A stretch of 64,000 bases of DNA from Paenibacillus sp. MAEPY2 (GTDB lineage: Bacteria; Bacillota; Bacilli; Paenibacillales; Paenibacillaceae). Positions 44,759 to 53,784 of this stretch are shown in pieces (positions within the stretch are counted from its first letter, which is position 1; the number at the start of each line of letters is the position of its first letter). The notes beneath the pieces were generated by a model. The model had not been told where the DNA came from. It worked only from the letters and a program-made list of their open reading frames with translations, and searched no databases. Location: contig NZ_AWUK01000017.1 of NCBI RefSeq assembly GCF_000499205.1, positions 248,001 to 312,000 on the forward strand. The letters are read 5' to 3'. Made by a program: the position numbers and the translations under genes.

Positions 44759-45208
44759 CTAAAAAAGAAGAATAGGAGCAATTCGGTCGGCCTCTTCCTC
44801 ACTACATTCTACAATTACCAGGATATGCCCCTGCAACAGCCAATCTTCATAGTAATTAGCATCATCTTCCGAGACCCCTGATTCTGTCAAGGTAAGCACC
44901 AGATCATCCGTCTCACTTCCGATCTCGTTGCCTGCAAGTTTACGTACCGCTTTCCCTATGGACATCGTCTGATCCATCCGTTTGCCCAGACCAGCGAGTA
45001 CCCCTTTAAATACCCCTAAAGCGCCATCTGTTCCTGCACCCTTCAGAGGCATAGGTAAACCCGTCTTCTCACTTACCACTTCTAAATTGACCTGTTCCTT
45101 AGCTACCGCTCCCAAATATTTATCTGCTATGCCTTCCTCTTTCAGTTTATTCAGCATAATAATGGCTTCATTCTCTGTGCGTACAAGTCCGATCAGCAAT
45201 TGTGTCAT
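44759..45208 (-). CDS. General stress protein 17M-like (YflT/DUF1269 type)
   Basis: A 149-aa protein: MTQLLIGLVRTENEAIIMLN, EEGIADKYLGAVAKEQVNLE, a central Gly-rich helix pair (AGTDGALGVFKGVLAGLGKR), then SEDDANYYEDWLLQGHILVI. This follows the general stress protein 17M/YflT layout; biochemical role unknown. Start ATG at 45208 follows AGGAGGGG. A SigB-like promoter lies 28-52 bp upstream. Confidence 0.82.
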   Translation of the reverse strand: MTQLLIGLVRTENEAIIMLNKLKEEGIADKYLGAVAKEQVNLEVVSEKTGLPMPLKGAGTDGALGVFKGVLAGLGKRMDQTMSIGKAVRKLAGNEIGSETDDLVLTLTESGVSEDDANYYEDWLLQGHILVIVECSEEEADRIAPILLF

Positions 45209-45235
45209 TTCCGTGCCCCTCCTTTTACCCTTATA

Positions 45236-45260
45236 TAACCCTGGTTGCTTCTTCAAAAAC
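45236..45260 (-). promoter_or_regulatory. Candidate SigB promoter of the stress protein gene
   Basis: Minus-strand GTTTTT, 13 bp, GGGTTA, near the SigB consensus GTTTAA-N14-GGGTAT. Position fits the gene's expected general stress control. Confidence 0.45.
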
Positions 45261-45363
45261 GGTTAGAACAAAATAAGTCCTTTCACCTATGTAAAATATA
45301 ATTTCTGATCTGGAAATCTATACCTAGTTCTGATAGACTAGATAATGAAGACAAATTAACCAT

Positions 45364-45391
45364 TGAAATTATTGACATATCGATTTACTAT
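45364..45391 (+). promoter_or_regulatory. Promoter of the 78-aa unknown gene
   Basis: TTGAAA, 16 bp, TACTAT. Confidence 0.5.
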
Positions 45392-45414
45392 TCCATAACC
45401 AGGAGCAATGACAT

Positions 45415-45651
45415 ATGAAAAAAGAGGTAGAAATTGCCATTCGGCGCAAACAACAGATCATCGTCCGTAATACAAGCGGTCAAACGGTAACTGGATTTCC
45501 AGAGCGTACAGCCGACGAGTCCATTCTGTCCTTACGGACAGTCCACGGAAGCCTGTGGATTCCATTCGACGAAGTAGAGCAAGTCACACGGTTGTTAAGC
45601 ATCCGCTCTCATCATTTAAGTGGAATGCAGTTATCTACAGCTGATCTGTAA
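45415..45651 (+). CDS. Small beta-rich protein of unknown function
   Basis: A 78-aa product: EVEIAIRRKQQIIVRNTSGQ, VTGFPERTADESILSLRT, HGSLWIPFDEVEQVTRLLSI. It looks like a small Sm- or SH3-like barrel similar in layout to the 21621 gene product, but the family is unknown. CAGGAGC precedes the ATG and a terminator follows, so it is a stand-alone gene. Confidence 0.7.
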   Translation: MKKEVEIAIRRKQQIIVRNTSGQTVTGFPERTADESILSLRTVHGSLWIPFDEVEQVTRLLSIRSHHLSGMQLSTADL

Positions 45652-45715
45652 ATAAGGAACAACCACTTCATGTATTTATACGTGAACAAGACGTGATTAT
45701 TTCGATCTTCATACC

Positions 45716-45752
45716 ATAAAACCAGACGCATAGACGTCTGGTTTTATTTTTG
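45716..45752. terminator. Bidirectional terminator
   Basis: AAACCAGACG...CGTCTGGTTT followed by TATTTTTG, 65 bp after the 78-aa gene. Confidence 0.85.
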
Positions 45753-45828
45753 TCCTACATTCTATGCCTCACTTTTTCAAAGCCAGGACATTTCTGTAAC
45801 AATTACTTTCTTATTCATCGTCTGACGT

Positions 45829-46311
45829 TTATTTCACCACAAACTTTACTCGTGTTCCATCCGGATATGTACTTAGTTGGTTTCCCACCCATGACCCTGC
45901 ACCACGATTATCTTTGGGACTAATATATTGGATATCAGCACCTGCTCCGCCTTCCGCACACATCGCCATGGGCCATTCATCCCGATCTTTCCCCTTTTTG
46001 ACTGGAACACCTTTGAGGGACAAATCCCGATTACCCTCAGCCCCACTGCGATCAATGGTGCATACATCCGAATGACCTGCCTTGATCGCCGTCTTGATAT
46101 GATTGGCCGTTTCGGGATAACGCTCGGCAGGGAATGTGATGGTATGATCCACACTCCGGTCGCTTCCCCCGAATTGGGATGGGATATCCAGTGGCCATTC
46201 TCCCCCAACCCATGCATACAGGGCGACGATTAACATTGCCACTAACGTCAATATCTGCTTTTTAAATCGTTGTATGCCCTTGTTCTTTCTCCTTCTGCGC
46301 CTTTTACTCAT
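45829..46311 (-). CDS. NucA/NucB-type extracellular deoxyribonuclease
   Basis: A 160-aa protein with a basic N terminus (SKRRRRRKN) and one signal/anchor helix (residues 22-40), then the nuclease domain [39 protein letters not shown] and [16 protein letters not shown], which is the NucA/NucB signature. In Bacillus, NucB is exported during sporulation. Start ATG at 46311 follows GGGAGAAG; the same frame extends 68 codons further into the kinase gene and is rejected. Confidence 0.85.
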   Translation of the reverse strand: MSKRRRRRKNKGIQRFKKQILTLVAMLIVALYAWVGGEWPLDIPSQFGGSDRSVDHTITFPAERYPETANHIKTAIKAGHSDVCTIDRSGAEGNRDLSLKGVPVKKGKDRDEWPMAMCAEGGAGADIQYISPKDNRGAGSWVGNQLSTYPDGTRVKFVVK

Positions 46312-46383
46312 GCTGCTTCTCCCCCATTCAACACTTGCATTATACCAGAACGCCAGTTCGCTAAACAATATATAAGCACAAAA

Positions 46384-46411
46384 AAACAGCCGGTATTTCC
46401 CGGCTGTTCTG
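46384..46411 (-). terminator. Terminator of the LOV kinase gene
   Basis: AACAGCCGG-TATTTC-CCGGCTGTT; T run on the minus strand, 7 bp past the stop. Confidence 0.9.
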
Positions 46412-46417
46412 CACAGA

Positions 46418-47566
46418 CTATCCCACGTTAGGAATCGCCCGTTGTCGAAGTAAGGGTACGGTAACCTCAAACTTCGTCCCTTTTCCCTCGATACTTTCCA
46501 CCGAAATTTGACCACTCATCAACTCGAGCAACTCTTTGCAGATGGTGAGTCCAAGTCCACTCCCGCCAAATTTGCGTGCATGAGAGACGTCCGTCTGCGT
46601 GAAGGCTTCGAACAATTGATTGATTTTATGTTCCGGAATGCCAATTCCCGTGTCATGTACATTGAATACTAGGATAACGGTATCCCCTCGCCGCTCCTGT
46701 ACATCGATCTGTATGTGCACTTCACCTTGTTCCGTGAATTTAATGGCGTTACTGAGCAGGTTATCCAGCACTTGCCGGAGACGCAGAGGATCACCCGTGA
46801 GTACGTCAGGAATAGTCAGATCCGCCTGACAGTGCAAGCGAATTTGTTTATTCCGGGCCGCAGGTTCATGCGTTTTAATAATCTGTTGAATCAGCTTCAA
46901 CGGCTGGAATTCGATTTGCTCCACTCTCATTTTTCCTCTGCCCAGCTTGGCCATATCAAGACTATTGTTGACAATATTCAGAAGAGCTTCCCCGGACTGA
47001 CGCGCAAGCTCCAGGTACTCCTTCTGCTCCACACTGTTGTCACCCATGCTGACAAGTTCAATCATGCCCATAATCCCGTTCAGTGGCGTGCGAAGTTCAT
47101 GATTCAGCTTACCAATAAACTCCAGCTGTCCCCTGCTGTTCATTTCAGTCATCGAAGCTGCCATCCGCAACTGCTGCTCAGCATATTTCCGCTCCGAAAT
47201 ATCGTATTGTATGCCCACAAAAAACAGACATTTCCCTGCTTCATCGAAAATAGGATCAATATTCAGTTCATTCCAGAATTTCTGTCCATCCTTCGTATAG
47301 TTCAGAATCTCTGTCTTGATTGACTGCTGCTTTTTCAATGCTTCGCGAATATGCTGTACGGTTTCCGGGTCCGTATCAGGCCCTTGGAGGAACCGACAAT
47401 TCTGTCCAATCGACTCTTCCGCACGATATCCGGTTAATTGAGTAAAATATTCATTTACAAACATAAGTGGAAAATCAGGCAAGGTAGCATCGACTACGGT
47501 CACGGAAGATTTAATTTTTGAGATAATAAATTCCCATTGTATAGCGAGTTGATTGTAGTTAGTCAT
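46418..47566 (-). CDS. LOV-domain sensor histidine kinase (blue-light receptor type)
   Basis: A 382-aa soluble kinase. Residues 15-125 form a LOV-type PAS domain with the flavin-adduct motif GQNCRFLQG (Cys57), followed by the usual [13 protein letters not shown] and [12 protein letters not shown] segments. Dimerisation/phosphoacceptor domain: His156 in [10 protein letters not shown]. ATPase: N box [10 protein letters not shown]1 DTGIGI, G2 GGSGLGL. No membrane segment. All residues needed for FMN photochemistry in known LOV proteins appear present. No response regulator gene is adjacent. Confidence 0.9.
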   Translation of the reverse strand: MTNYNQLAIQWEFIISKIKSSVTVVDATLPDFPLMFVNEYFTQLTGYRAEESIGQNCRFLQGPDTDPETVQHIREALKKQQSIKTEILNYTKDGQKFWNELNIDPIFDEAGKCLFFVGIQYDISERKYAEQQLRMAASMTEMNSRGQLEFIGKLNHELRTPLNGIMGMIELVSMGDNSVEQKEYLELARQSGEALLNIVNNSLDMAKLGRGKMRVEQIEFQPLKLIQQIIKTHEPAARNKQIRLHCQADLTIPDVLTGDPLRLRQVLDNLLSNAIKFTEQGEVHIQIDVQERRGDTVILVFNVHDTGIGIPEHKINQLFEAFTQTDVSHARKFGGSGLGLTICKELLELMSGQISVESIEGKGTKFEVTVPLLRQRAIPNVG

Positions 47567-47748
47567 GCTTCCTCCTTCATCTCACCAAACTTTATTGTAT
47601 TTAATGAAGCTATCGATAACCCGATGGTATGTGTTTATATAAAAACAATATAATTAATTGTAACATAGTTATTCAAGACATGTGTTCCTTGGGTAATAAC
47701 TGATAAATACATTCACCAATATTCATCATACCATCAGGAGGGTCACTT

Positions 47749-47817
47749 ATGAAATTTCTATTAATTGTCATTATTATTATTTTGATTGTTTTCTTCTTCA
47801 CGAGACGTAAGCGTTAA
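47749..47817 (+). CDS. 22-aa hydrophobic peptide
   Basis: MKFLLIVIIIILIVFFFTRRKR: one membrane helix with a basic C-terminal tail, after GGAGG with 7-bp spacing. It lies just before the DUF6199-like gene and may share its transcript. Too short to prove by reading alone. Confidence 0.5.
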   Translation: MKFLLIVIIIILIVFFFTRRKR

Positions 47818-47856
47818 TTTTGAGGCGGTCATGTAAATGAGGAAGGAAGATCGGGT

Positions 47857-48045
47857 ATGAGAACCCTCTTTTTTATATTCATGACACTTTGTATCATCAA
47901 TTTTTGCTTCCCTAAGTTTGGCTGGTACCTGCGTTATGGCTGGATTTCCCGGGGAGAGGCTGAGCCCAGCAGACCGTATATGGCTATGACCAGAATGACC
48001 AGTTTGCTGATGCTGCTTATCGCTTTTTCGCTCGTCGTGGCTTGA
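47857..48045 (+). CDS. Small membrane protein, DUF6199-like
   Basis: A 62-aa protein with two helices (residues 3-20 and 44-60) and between them GWISRGEAEPSRPYMAMTRM, a layout seen in DUF6199 proteins. Function unknown. GAGGAAG upstream. Followed by a very stable terminator. Confidence 0.65.
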   Translation: MRTLFFIFMTLCIINFCFPKFGWYLRYGWISRGEAEPSRPYMAMTRMTSLLMLLIAFSLVVA

Positions 48046-48054
48046 ATTATAGAA

Positions 48055-48096
48055 AGCAGAAAGACAGCTATCCCTTGGGATAGCTGTCTTTCTGCT
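48055..48096 (+). terminator. Very long perfect hairpin (20-bp stem, 2-nt loop)
   Basis: AGCAGAAAGACAGCTATCCC, TT, then its exact reverse complement. Probable terminator for the small membrane-protein genes, although the T run is split. Confidence 0.75.
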
Positions 48097-48189
48097 GCTT
48101 CAATGACGGGAAAATGATAACTTTGTTTGTGGTGCGTTCACAACGATACCCGTAAAATATAATTATCGTTGTGGAAAGGACACCTTAGC

Positions 48190-49386
48190 ATGAACATCGC
48201 ATTTTATCCATTTTGGGCTGCCAAAACACTGCTCTCTCTCATTAATGTTATATATATCATGGTTATCACGACATTTATTTACGGACAGACGGGGTCTGTC
48301 CTTATCGCTGCGCTGTTTCCGTTTATACAAATGTCCGCACGTATCGTGGCCGGATTTACTGTACCCTTGCTTGTGAACCGTTTCGCATTCTCGAGGCTGA
48401 TGGTTACCATTCCTTTAGCCAAAACATTGATGATTACCGGGATCGCTATCGCATTTACTGATCTCACTGCGCATATTCCCCTTCTGCTTGTGGGAGTAGC
48501 GATTCTGTCGTTTCTGGACGGATGGGAAGCTCCAATGTTAAACACGTTAACTCCCCGATTGGTTCAAGGAGAAGATCTGGTGAAGGCGAATAGTTTTCTC
48601 TCCTTCTCTACTCAGACCATGACAATTATCGGATATGCGATGACCGGATTCATCGTTATGTACTGGGGTGCCTCACAAACATTCTGGGCGGCTACAGCCT
48701 TATCCTGGGCTGTCCTGATTCTGATGATTATGATTAGCTCACTTACCCGCGATATTCAAGGAAAAGTTGAGAATTCCACTTCCAGTTGGGATGTGTTAAG
48801 GGAAGGTTGGCTTATCCTTTGGAAAAATCGATCGTTGCGCCTCATTACTTTTATGGACCTGGTTGAAAGTATCGCCGGTTCCATATGGATCGGCGCTATT
48901 ACGCTTGCTTTTGTGAAAGAAGCTTTGGGCCAAGAAGAAGGTTGGTGGGGGCTTATCAACTCCAGCTTTTCTGTCGGCACCATTCTGGGAGGAATTCTGG
49001 CCATCGCCCTGGCCACGCGCATACAGAAGCACCTGATATCCAGTATGGCAATAGGTTCTCTCCTCTTCAGCTTGCTGACCATCGCTTACGGTTTAAACAG
49101 CCTTCCCTGGCTTGCTCTTGTATTGTGTGTGCTTATGGGTCCCGCTTATCAGATCCGCTATGTTGCTCAGCAAACGGCTTTTCAGAGCAGCGTGCCTGTC
49201 GAATCCCTCTCCAAGGTATACGCAGCACATGGTAATGTTCTCTCAGCTGCTATGAGTATATCCACGGTAATCTTCGGACTGATTGCTGATCAAATGGGTG
49301 TTCGACTGGTGTATTTGATTGGCGGTGGTTTATTCATTGTATCCTCCATTTGCTCTTTCCGATTACATCGTATCAAAGCGAAGTAG
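48190..49386 (+). CDS. MFS family transporter
   Basis: A 398-aa, about 12-helix MFS protein: KTLLSLINVIYIMVITTFIY, LLVNRFAFSRLMV, the mid-protein acidic WDVLREGWLILWKNRSLRL loop, and LIADQMGVRLVYLIGGG at the end. It belongs to the MFS_3-like (enterobactin-exporter-type) group by general look. Start ATG at 48190 is 9 bases from AAAGGA; the frame opens 7 codons earlier. Substrate unknown. Confidence 0.87.
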   Translation: MNIAFYPFWAAKTLLSLINVIYIMVITTFIYGQTGSVLIAALFPFIQMSARIVAGFTVPLLVNRFAFSRLMVTIPLAKTLMITGIAIAFTDLTAHIPLLLVGVAILSFLDGWEAPMLNTLTPRLVQGEDLVKANSFLSFSTQTMTIIGYAMTGFIVMYWGASQTFWAATALSWAVLILMIMISSLTRDIQGKVENSTSSWDVLREGWLILWKNRSLRLITFMDLVESIAGSIWIGAITLAFVKEALGQEEGWWGLINSSFSVGTILGGILAIALATRIQKHLISSMAIGSLLFSLLTIAYGLNSLPWLALVLCVLMGPAYQIRYVAQQTAFQSSVPVESLSKVYAAHGNVLSAAMSISTVIFGLIADQMGVRLVYLIGGGLFIVSSICSFRLHRIKAK

Positions 49387-49420
49387 TGATACGAAACTGA
49401 TACGTAAAGATGATGAAGTC

Positions 49421-49454
49421 AAAAATAAAAGACGAGCACACATCTGCTCGTCTT
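49421..49454 (-). terminator. Terminator of the DUF1904 gene
   Basis: AAGACGAGCA...TGCTCGTCTT followed on the minus strand by TTATTTTTG; also lies 35 bp past the MFS stop. Confidence 0.8.
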
Positions 49455-49492
49455 CACTGCTTCCGAACATGATCGGAGCAGCCCTTTTATTC

Positions 49493-49822
49493 TCAATCCA
49501 ATCGGTAATCTGTCAACGGCTTGCCTTGCTTATAATACAGCGCTGGTGACAGTATATTAAAGAAAATATGCACATCAGGCAAATCCGCTTCTTCCAAAAT
49601 ATCCTGCATTGAGGAAGCAATCCGATTATGAATCTCCTGATCACGTTGGAACATCAGGATCTCTACTGAAGCCGGAGAAGGTGTAAGTGCTTGAACGTCA
49701 TGACGTTCTGCCTTCATTCTCTCCTGCGGAATATTGGTGATCAACGCAAATTGCTCCGTGATGCGGGGTACAACTTCCTCCAGTTGGGGTCCTGTGAATC
49801 CTTTAAAACGAATAAACGGCAT
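49493..49822 (-). CDS. DUF1904 family protein (tautomerase-like fold)
   Basis: A 109-aa protein: MPFIRFKGFTGPQLEEVVPR, LITNIPQERMKAERHDVQAL, VEILMFQRDQEIHNRIASSM and VHIFFNILSPALYYKQGKPL. The Pro2 start and alpha/beta layout resemble the tautomerase superfamily, and the wording fits DUF1904; activity unproven. Start at 49822 with AAGGGA upstream. Confidence 0.82.
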   Translation of the reverse strand: MPFIRFKGFTGPQLEEVVPRITEQFALITNIPQERMKAERHDVQALTPSPASVEILMFQRDQEIHNRIASSMQDILEEADLPDVHIFFNILSPALYYKQGKPLTDYRLD

Positions 49823-49993
49823 TGCTATCCCTTCAATCTCTATTATTAGTCTCTTATGTGATTTTAAGCACATTGTTTTCGGTTGTCAAATCTCTTTCAT
49901 CATATCATTCTTTCATAGAAACGGGAAAATGCCCCGCTGATCTCTCAGCGGAGCGTACACGTAACCCGTCTTTCAACTTTGTTCTGCTGTGGC

Positions 49994-50116
49994 TTACAGC
50001 CAGAAAGATTTAGTGATGATTACGAGCAGGATGAAGAGTACGAGAATTGCGCTTGTGGAAGTCCATCCACCAAATCCACCAACATTGCCGCCACAACCGT
50101 ATCCAACTTCACTCAT
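49994..50116 (-). CDS. YjcZ family sporulation peptide, 40 aa
   Basis: MSEVGYGCGGNVGGFGGWTS followed by TSAILVLFILLVIITKSFWL. Same Gly-rich head and membrane helix as the 43-aa copy at 31939, with identical SAILVLFILLVII core. AAAGGAGG precedes the ATG. Probably spore-associated and made in the mother cell. Confidence 0.85.
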   Translation of the reverse strand: MSEVGYGCGGNVGGFGGWTSTSAILVLFILLVIITKSFWL

Positions 50117-50150
50117 TTGATTGGCCTCCTTTGAATTTCAAGGTATGCCA

Positions 50151-50159
50151 TAACATATG
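50151..50159 (-). promoter_or_regulatory. Candidate sporulation -10 element of the second YjcZ gene
   Basis: Minus-strand CATATGTTA fits CATAnnnTA, 35 bp from the ATG exactly as in the first YjcZ gene. Confidence 0.4.
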
Positions 50160-50232
50160 TCGATTCTAACTTCAATGACCGGGCTATTCGGCAAGCTCAC
50201 AGGCCCAAACATTGCCTATTCTGTCCGTTGAA

Positions 50233-50907
50233 TTATGCCAAAGGAACGACGTGAATGTTCACATCATTTCCTGGTGCTCCATGACAGCGTTCTGCTGTAT
50301 TTTGCTTGTCCAGGATAATCAAACGAGTACGTGTATCATTTCTGGATGCCAAGACCACTTGCCCATCTGGGGCAATACAATAGGCGATTGGAATTGAAAT
50401 TTCACTATCACGATACGTACCGTCCGCATGGCTGGTCCCCATAACGATGCATTGATTTTGTACCGCCAGCCGCCGCGCTTCTTCCATCCACTCTGTATAC
50501 TGCTCTTCACTGAACATTCCTACACCAATGGAATGCATGATTATATCCACTCTGCCAATATTCTCGTTATGAAAACCTTGTAACACCAGCTCGTCACACA
50601 ACAAGGTGCTGATGGCCCAATCCTGTTCCTTAACGACCTCAGCAGAGGTATACTTCGCTTTCTCCAATACAGTCTCCCCAGCCTTGTTAATAATGATCGA
50701 ACGGTCCTTGGGGCGTTCATTCAACCTGCGATAACCTGACACAATCATCGTTCCATATGCAGCTGCCAGACGACTGGCCTCTTCCACGTTCTGATTCAGA
50801 TAACCTTCAGGAAAAAACAATACATCCGCTTCTGGATGTTGCTTCAATTCCGCTTCCAGCTGCAGTAACTGCTGTTCCAGCTTGGGCTGTCCAATTATAA
50901 TCTTCAA
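50233..50907 (-). CDS. Carbon-nitrogen hydrolase (nitrilase superfamily)
   Basis: A 224-aa nitrilase-fold amidase with the catalytic triad in place: Glu in VLFFPEGYLN, Lys in EKAKYTS, Cys in STLLCDELVL. Shorter than most members (260-280 aa) because several loops are trimmed. It could act on an amide, carbamoyl or nitrile compound; the substrate cannot be predicted. Single gene after a hairpin. Confidence 0.85.
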   Translation of the reverse strand: MKIIIGQPKLEQQLLQLEAELKQHPEADVLFFPEGYLNQNVEEASRLAAAYGTMIVSGYRRLNERPKDRSIIINKAGETVLEKAKYTSAEVVKEQDWAISTLLCDELVLQGFHNENIGRVDIIMHSIGVGMFSEEQYTEWMEEARRLAVQNQCIVMGTSHADGTYRDSEISIPIAYCIAPDGQVVLASRNDTRTRLIILDKQNTAERCHGAPGNDVNIHVVPLA

Positions 50908-50921
50908 CGGTTATCCCCCTC

Positions 50922-50965
50922 ATGAATAAAAACCGGTACGCACCTAAATCAGGTACGAAACCGGC
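50922..50965 (-). terminator. Terminator of the 56-aa peptide gene
   Basis: Minus-strand CCGGTTTCGTACCTG...AGGTGCGTACCGG followed by TTTTTATT. Confidence 0.75.
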
Positions 50966-51076
50966 TTAAAGGTTGTACAGGCAGGATTTCTGCTCATCGC
51001 ACTTCGCTTCAAGAGTAATTGTCTTTAGAATACCGCTCCGTCTAACAATTACTTTTACAGTTTAAATGATATGTAA

Positions 51077-51247
51077 TTAGGAATTTCTGTGCTCGATTCT
51101 ATCATAAATCTCCTGTCCGTCATAACCTCGATCTGTAGCTATATCTTTCGCAAAAAGTACCATATCACCAGTCGCAGCTGAATTTGCACCCAGCGCTCCC
51201 ACAACCGCCGCAAGTGGATAAAGCAAAACAGTCAGAACCTTCTTCAT
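51077..51247 (-). CDS. 56-aa exported or membrane-anchored peptide
   Basis: Read from the minus strand: MKKVLTVLLYPLAAVVGALG, ANSAATGDMVLFAKDIATDR, GYDGQEIYDRIEHRNS. A short signal-like helix (residues 4-22) with a plausible cleavage after ANSAA, then an acidic tail. GAGGAGA precedes the ATG. The gene ends before a good terminator, so it stands alone. Confidence 0.65.
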   Translation of the reverse strand: MKKVLTVLLYPLAAVVGALGANSAATGDMVLFAKDIATDRGYDGQEIYDRIEHRNS

Positions 51248-51333
51248 CTTCTCATCTCCTCTTCCGTTTACAGGAAATTATTGTGTGATCATCCTAATAA
51301 TACGCTGAAGAGGAGAGTGAGTTTCAACAATCT

Positions 51334-52926
51334 TTATAAACATTCGAAGCTATTCAGCAAATCCATTGCTTCTTCATGCTCAGGTTCCAAAGCCAGTACT
51401 TTCCGCGTGTAAGCCAGCGTTTCTTCTTCCAGTTCAAGTTCATAACAACACACAGCTAAGTCGTACAGCACAGCTGAGTTCTGTTTTCTCGAATCAGCAC
51501 CTAACGACAGCTCCAGAAATCGCTTGGCGTCCTCATACATATACATCCCATATAACAGCTGACCTGCAAGAAACGCTACATCTCCTTGGCGCTCCATTGC
51601 ATAATAAGAAGACCACATGATGTGGATTCCAGACTGAATATCAAGTATTTCCTCATCACTTGCATCAGGTAGAAGACTCGAAATCCGGTTGGCACTATGG
51701 ATCAAAAACTCAGCATCATACCCGCCCAGACGCCAAAAAGGTAAAATTTGCTTCAGCTCCATCCGTTCTACCTGATCATCCATCCATTCCTTTATACTGA
51801 AAAAATCATCGGGTCCAAAACGTTCAACAAATCGGTGATATGCCAGCCGTGTGTTAACGTACCCCAGCGGTTCGTCCAACATCAACATACATCCCACGTT
51901 CAGATCCTTATAATGATGTGTTGTGAAACGAGTGTGAGCTCCCTGCTGTTCCAATATATATTGAATGGCATGATAATTCGCTGTCAAAGAAAAACTTCCA
52001 TGAAGAACGAATTCAGGCGGTTCAGCAAACTTCCAGTTGTCCAGTCGATGGTCCCCTTTGTCCGCAGTGATCAACACATACCCTGATTCTGATAACGTGT
52101 TCAACCGTTCAAGACAGGACAGGCCAATTGACGGGAACAGAATGTGCGAATCCTCCAACTCTTCCTTGTACAGTGCGATAAGTTCATGATACGGATAGTT
52201 TTCTGCACTGTACTCAGGTGCACGACGGTACTCATAACTCAGTGTCATATTTTCCAGCAGCTCGTCAGGTTTGGAATAAAGAGAAGAAGGTTCTGAAGAT
52301 TGGACGAGTACATCACATTCATATATCTCACCCTCCCCAACATAAATTAACTCCTGTGGAATACTGTCAAAGAAGTAATTGGCAATCAACAACAAGGGTT
52401 GTTTCAAATCACCAGGTCGAATAACTGTACCCGCCACCACCAGGTTCAATTCAGTATCCTGTATTGCGTCAAAGCGTGCAAAATCCAGGATCCCTTGATC
52501 AATGAAGGATTGCATGGAAGGATGCGCTCTCCATCCCAACACATTATCTTCTACCAGATCGGTCATTACATATCGAAAAGCAGGCAGCTCCAAGCCTGCA
52601 AAATCCTTCAACGCTATCAGTTTGAGCAAAATTTGGTGCGCTAAGCGCCCCACGCCTGCTCCAAGCTCCAGAATGGTCACCGTTTCGGTTGTCTTCCCTT
52701 TGCTTGCGAGATCCTGAAGAAAGCCAAAAATCATCTCAGCATACGCCGTTGCAATCATCGGATTACTCGTTATGTATTGTGGTACCTGATTCTCTGTCCA
52801 AGCATGCAGCCCTTTTTGTTCATAATATGCACGCTGCCAATCCCACACCGGAGCTTCACTGAAGCGGAATCGCTGTCCTTCGTTTTGCATCATTAATTGT
52901 AACCCTGCTTTCCATTCTAATTTCAT
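51334..52926 (-). CDS. SAM-dependent methyltransferase with C-terminal helical repeats (MidA-like)
   Basis: A 530-aa two-part protein. Residues 1-300 resemble the MidA/NDUFAF7-type methyltransferase: QYITSNPMIATAYAEMIFGF, SAM loop ILELGAGVGRLAHQILLKL, the acidic RYVMTDLVEDNV and LLIANYFFDSIPQELIYVGE. Residues 420-530 are TPR-like helices (GDVAFLAGQLLYGMYMYEDA, AVLYDLAVCCYELELEEETL, LALEPEHEEAMDLLNS). ATG at 52926 or TTG at 52941. The target is unknown; the TPR part suggests a protein partner. Confidence 0.78.
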   Translation of the reverse strand: MKLEWKAGLQLMMQNEGQRFRFSEAPVWDWQRAYYEQKGLHAWTENQVPQYITSNPMIATAYAEMIFGFLQDLASKGKTTETVTILELGAGVGRLAHQILLKLIALKDFAGLELPAFRYVMTDLVEDNVLGWRAHPSMQSFIDQGILDFARFDAIQDTELNLVVAGTVIRPGDLKQPLLLIANYFFDSIPQELIYVGEGEIYECDVLVQSSEPSSLYSKPDELLENMTLSYEYRRAPEYSAENYPYHELIALYKEELEDSHILFPSIGLSCLERLNTLSESGYVLITADKGDHRLDNWKFAEPPEFVLHGSFSLTANYHAIQYILEQQGAHTRFTTHHYKDLNVGCMLMLDEPLGYVNTRLAYHRFVERFGPDDFFSIKEWMDDQVERMELKQILPFWRLGGYDAEFLIHSANRISSLLPDASDEEILDIQSGIHIMWSSYYAMERQGDVAFLAGQLLYGMYMYEDAKRFLELSLGADSRKQNSAVLYDLAVCCYELELEEETLAYTRKVLALEPEHEEAMDLLNSFECL

Positions 52927-53055
52927 AGACCGACCCTTCAATCTCTAACGCATTATAACATAAACTTAGTCTGGTCAAATCAAGGCCAATATTGTACTCC
53001 CCTGTAACGGCAGCGCCTCTCTCGTTTAGCTTCAATCATCTTCTATTAGAATAGC

Positions 53056-53253
53056 TTAATCAAGATTATGTTCCTTTTTTTCCATTCTCTCTTTTAATAA
53101 TCGAACCTCCTGCTTCACGCCAGAGATTTCCTTTCTTAAACCAGATCTTTTTATAGCCAATGAGAACACTGCATATAATATCAAACCAACCAGAGCGATG
53201 AAAATAAATATTATCAAAATCCCTGCAAAACTCACTGCACTTGCACCGTCCAT
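53056..53253 (-). CDS. Small membrane protein with C-terminal coiled coil
   Basis: A 65-aa protein: one membrane helix (residues 8-35) then a charged helix (KRSGLRKEISGVKQEVRLLK onward) likely to form a coiled coil. AGGTGG upstream. Unknown function. Confidence 0.6.
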   Translation of the reverse strand: MDGASAVSFAGILIIFIFIALVGLILYAVFSLAIKRSGLRKEISGVKQEVRLLKERMEKKEHNLD

Positions 53254-53475
53254 CGTTTTAATTCCACCACCTTTACTGCATATATTTCAAAATTATACCA
53301 TATATTCAAACGAAGTTGTCGTGAGTCTGCGATTCGCAAAGGTCTTCAAAGTAGTACGATTCTATGCTGGAAAAGGGAATACAACAAAAAAACCTTACTA
53401 AACCAGAACGGATGATTAACGTTCATCATCTTAAGCTTTGCAGGTTTTCGTATATATTTCAGTTGTAACAACAGA

Positions 53476-53503
53476 AAAAAACCCTTGCTCCGCAAGGGTT
53501 TTG
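53476..53503 (-). terminator. Terminator of the tRNA pair
   Basis: Minus-strand AACCCTTGC-GGA-GCAAGGGTT with T run. Confidence 0.9.
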
Positions 53504-53509
53504 AGAGAA

Positions 53510-53583
53510 TGGGCCCTACAGGACTCGAACCTGTGACCAATCGGTTATGAGCCGACCGCTCTAACCAACTGAGCTAAGGGCCC
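53510..53583 (-). tRNA. tRNA-Ile2 (CAT, lysidine-type)
   Basis: 74 nt: acceptor GGGCCCT/AGGGCCC, D arm AGCTCAGTTGGTTAGAGC, anticodon stem GTCGG/CCGAT with loop CTCATAA, T stem ACAGG/CCTGT. Anticodon CAT could mean Met, but the loop and body match the AUA-reading Ile2 type (needs TilS) rather than elongator Met (loop TTCATAC). Confidence 0.8.
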
Positions 53584-53639
53584 TGAACAAAAACGTATAA
53601 CGTTCAGATGATGGCTGTGAATCATCCAGTAAAGCTAAA

Positions 53640-53713
<74 letters not shown>

Positions 53714-53745
53714 TCAGTAAGAAATATTAAAACAGCGACTTAATT

Positions 53746-53775
53746 AATATACACCATTCCTACGCCATAAGTCAA
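53746..53775 (-). promoter_or_regulatory. Promoter of the tRNA-fMet/Ile2 pair
   Basis: Minus-strand TTGACT, 18 bp, TATATT, 32 bp before tRNA-fMet. Confidence 0.75.
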
Positions 53776-53784
53776 GGGGTAATG

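Noticed and set aside
45829..46515. 228-codon version of the NucB-type gene
   Set aside because: The extra 68 N-terminal codons overlap the LOV kinase and lack an SD; ATG at 46311 gives a clean signal helix.
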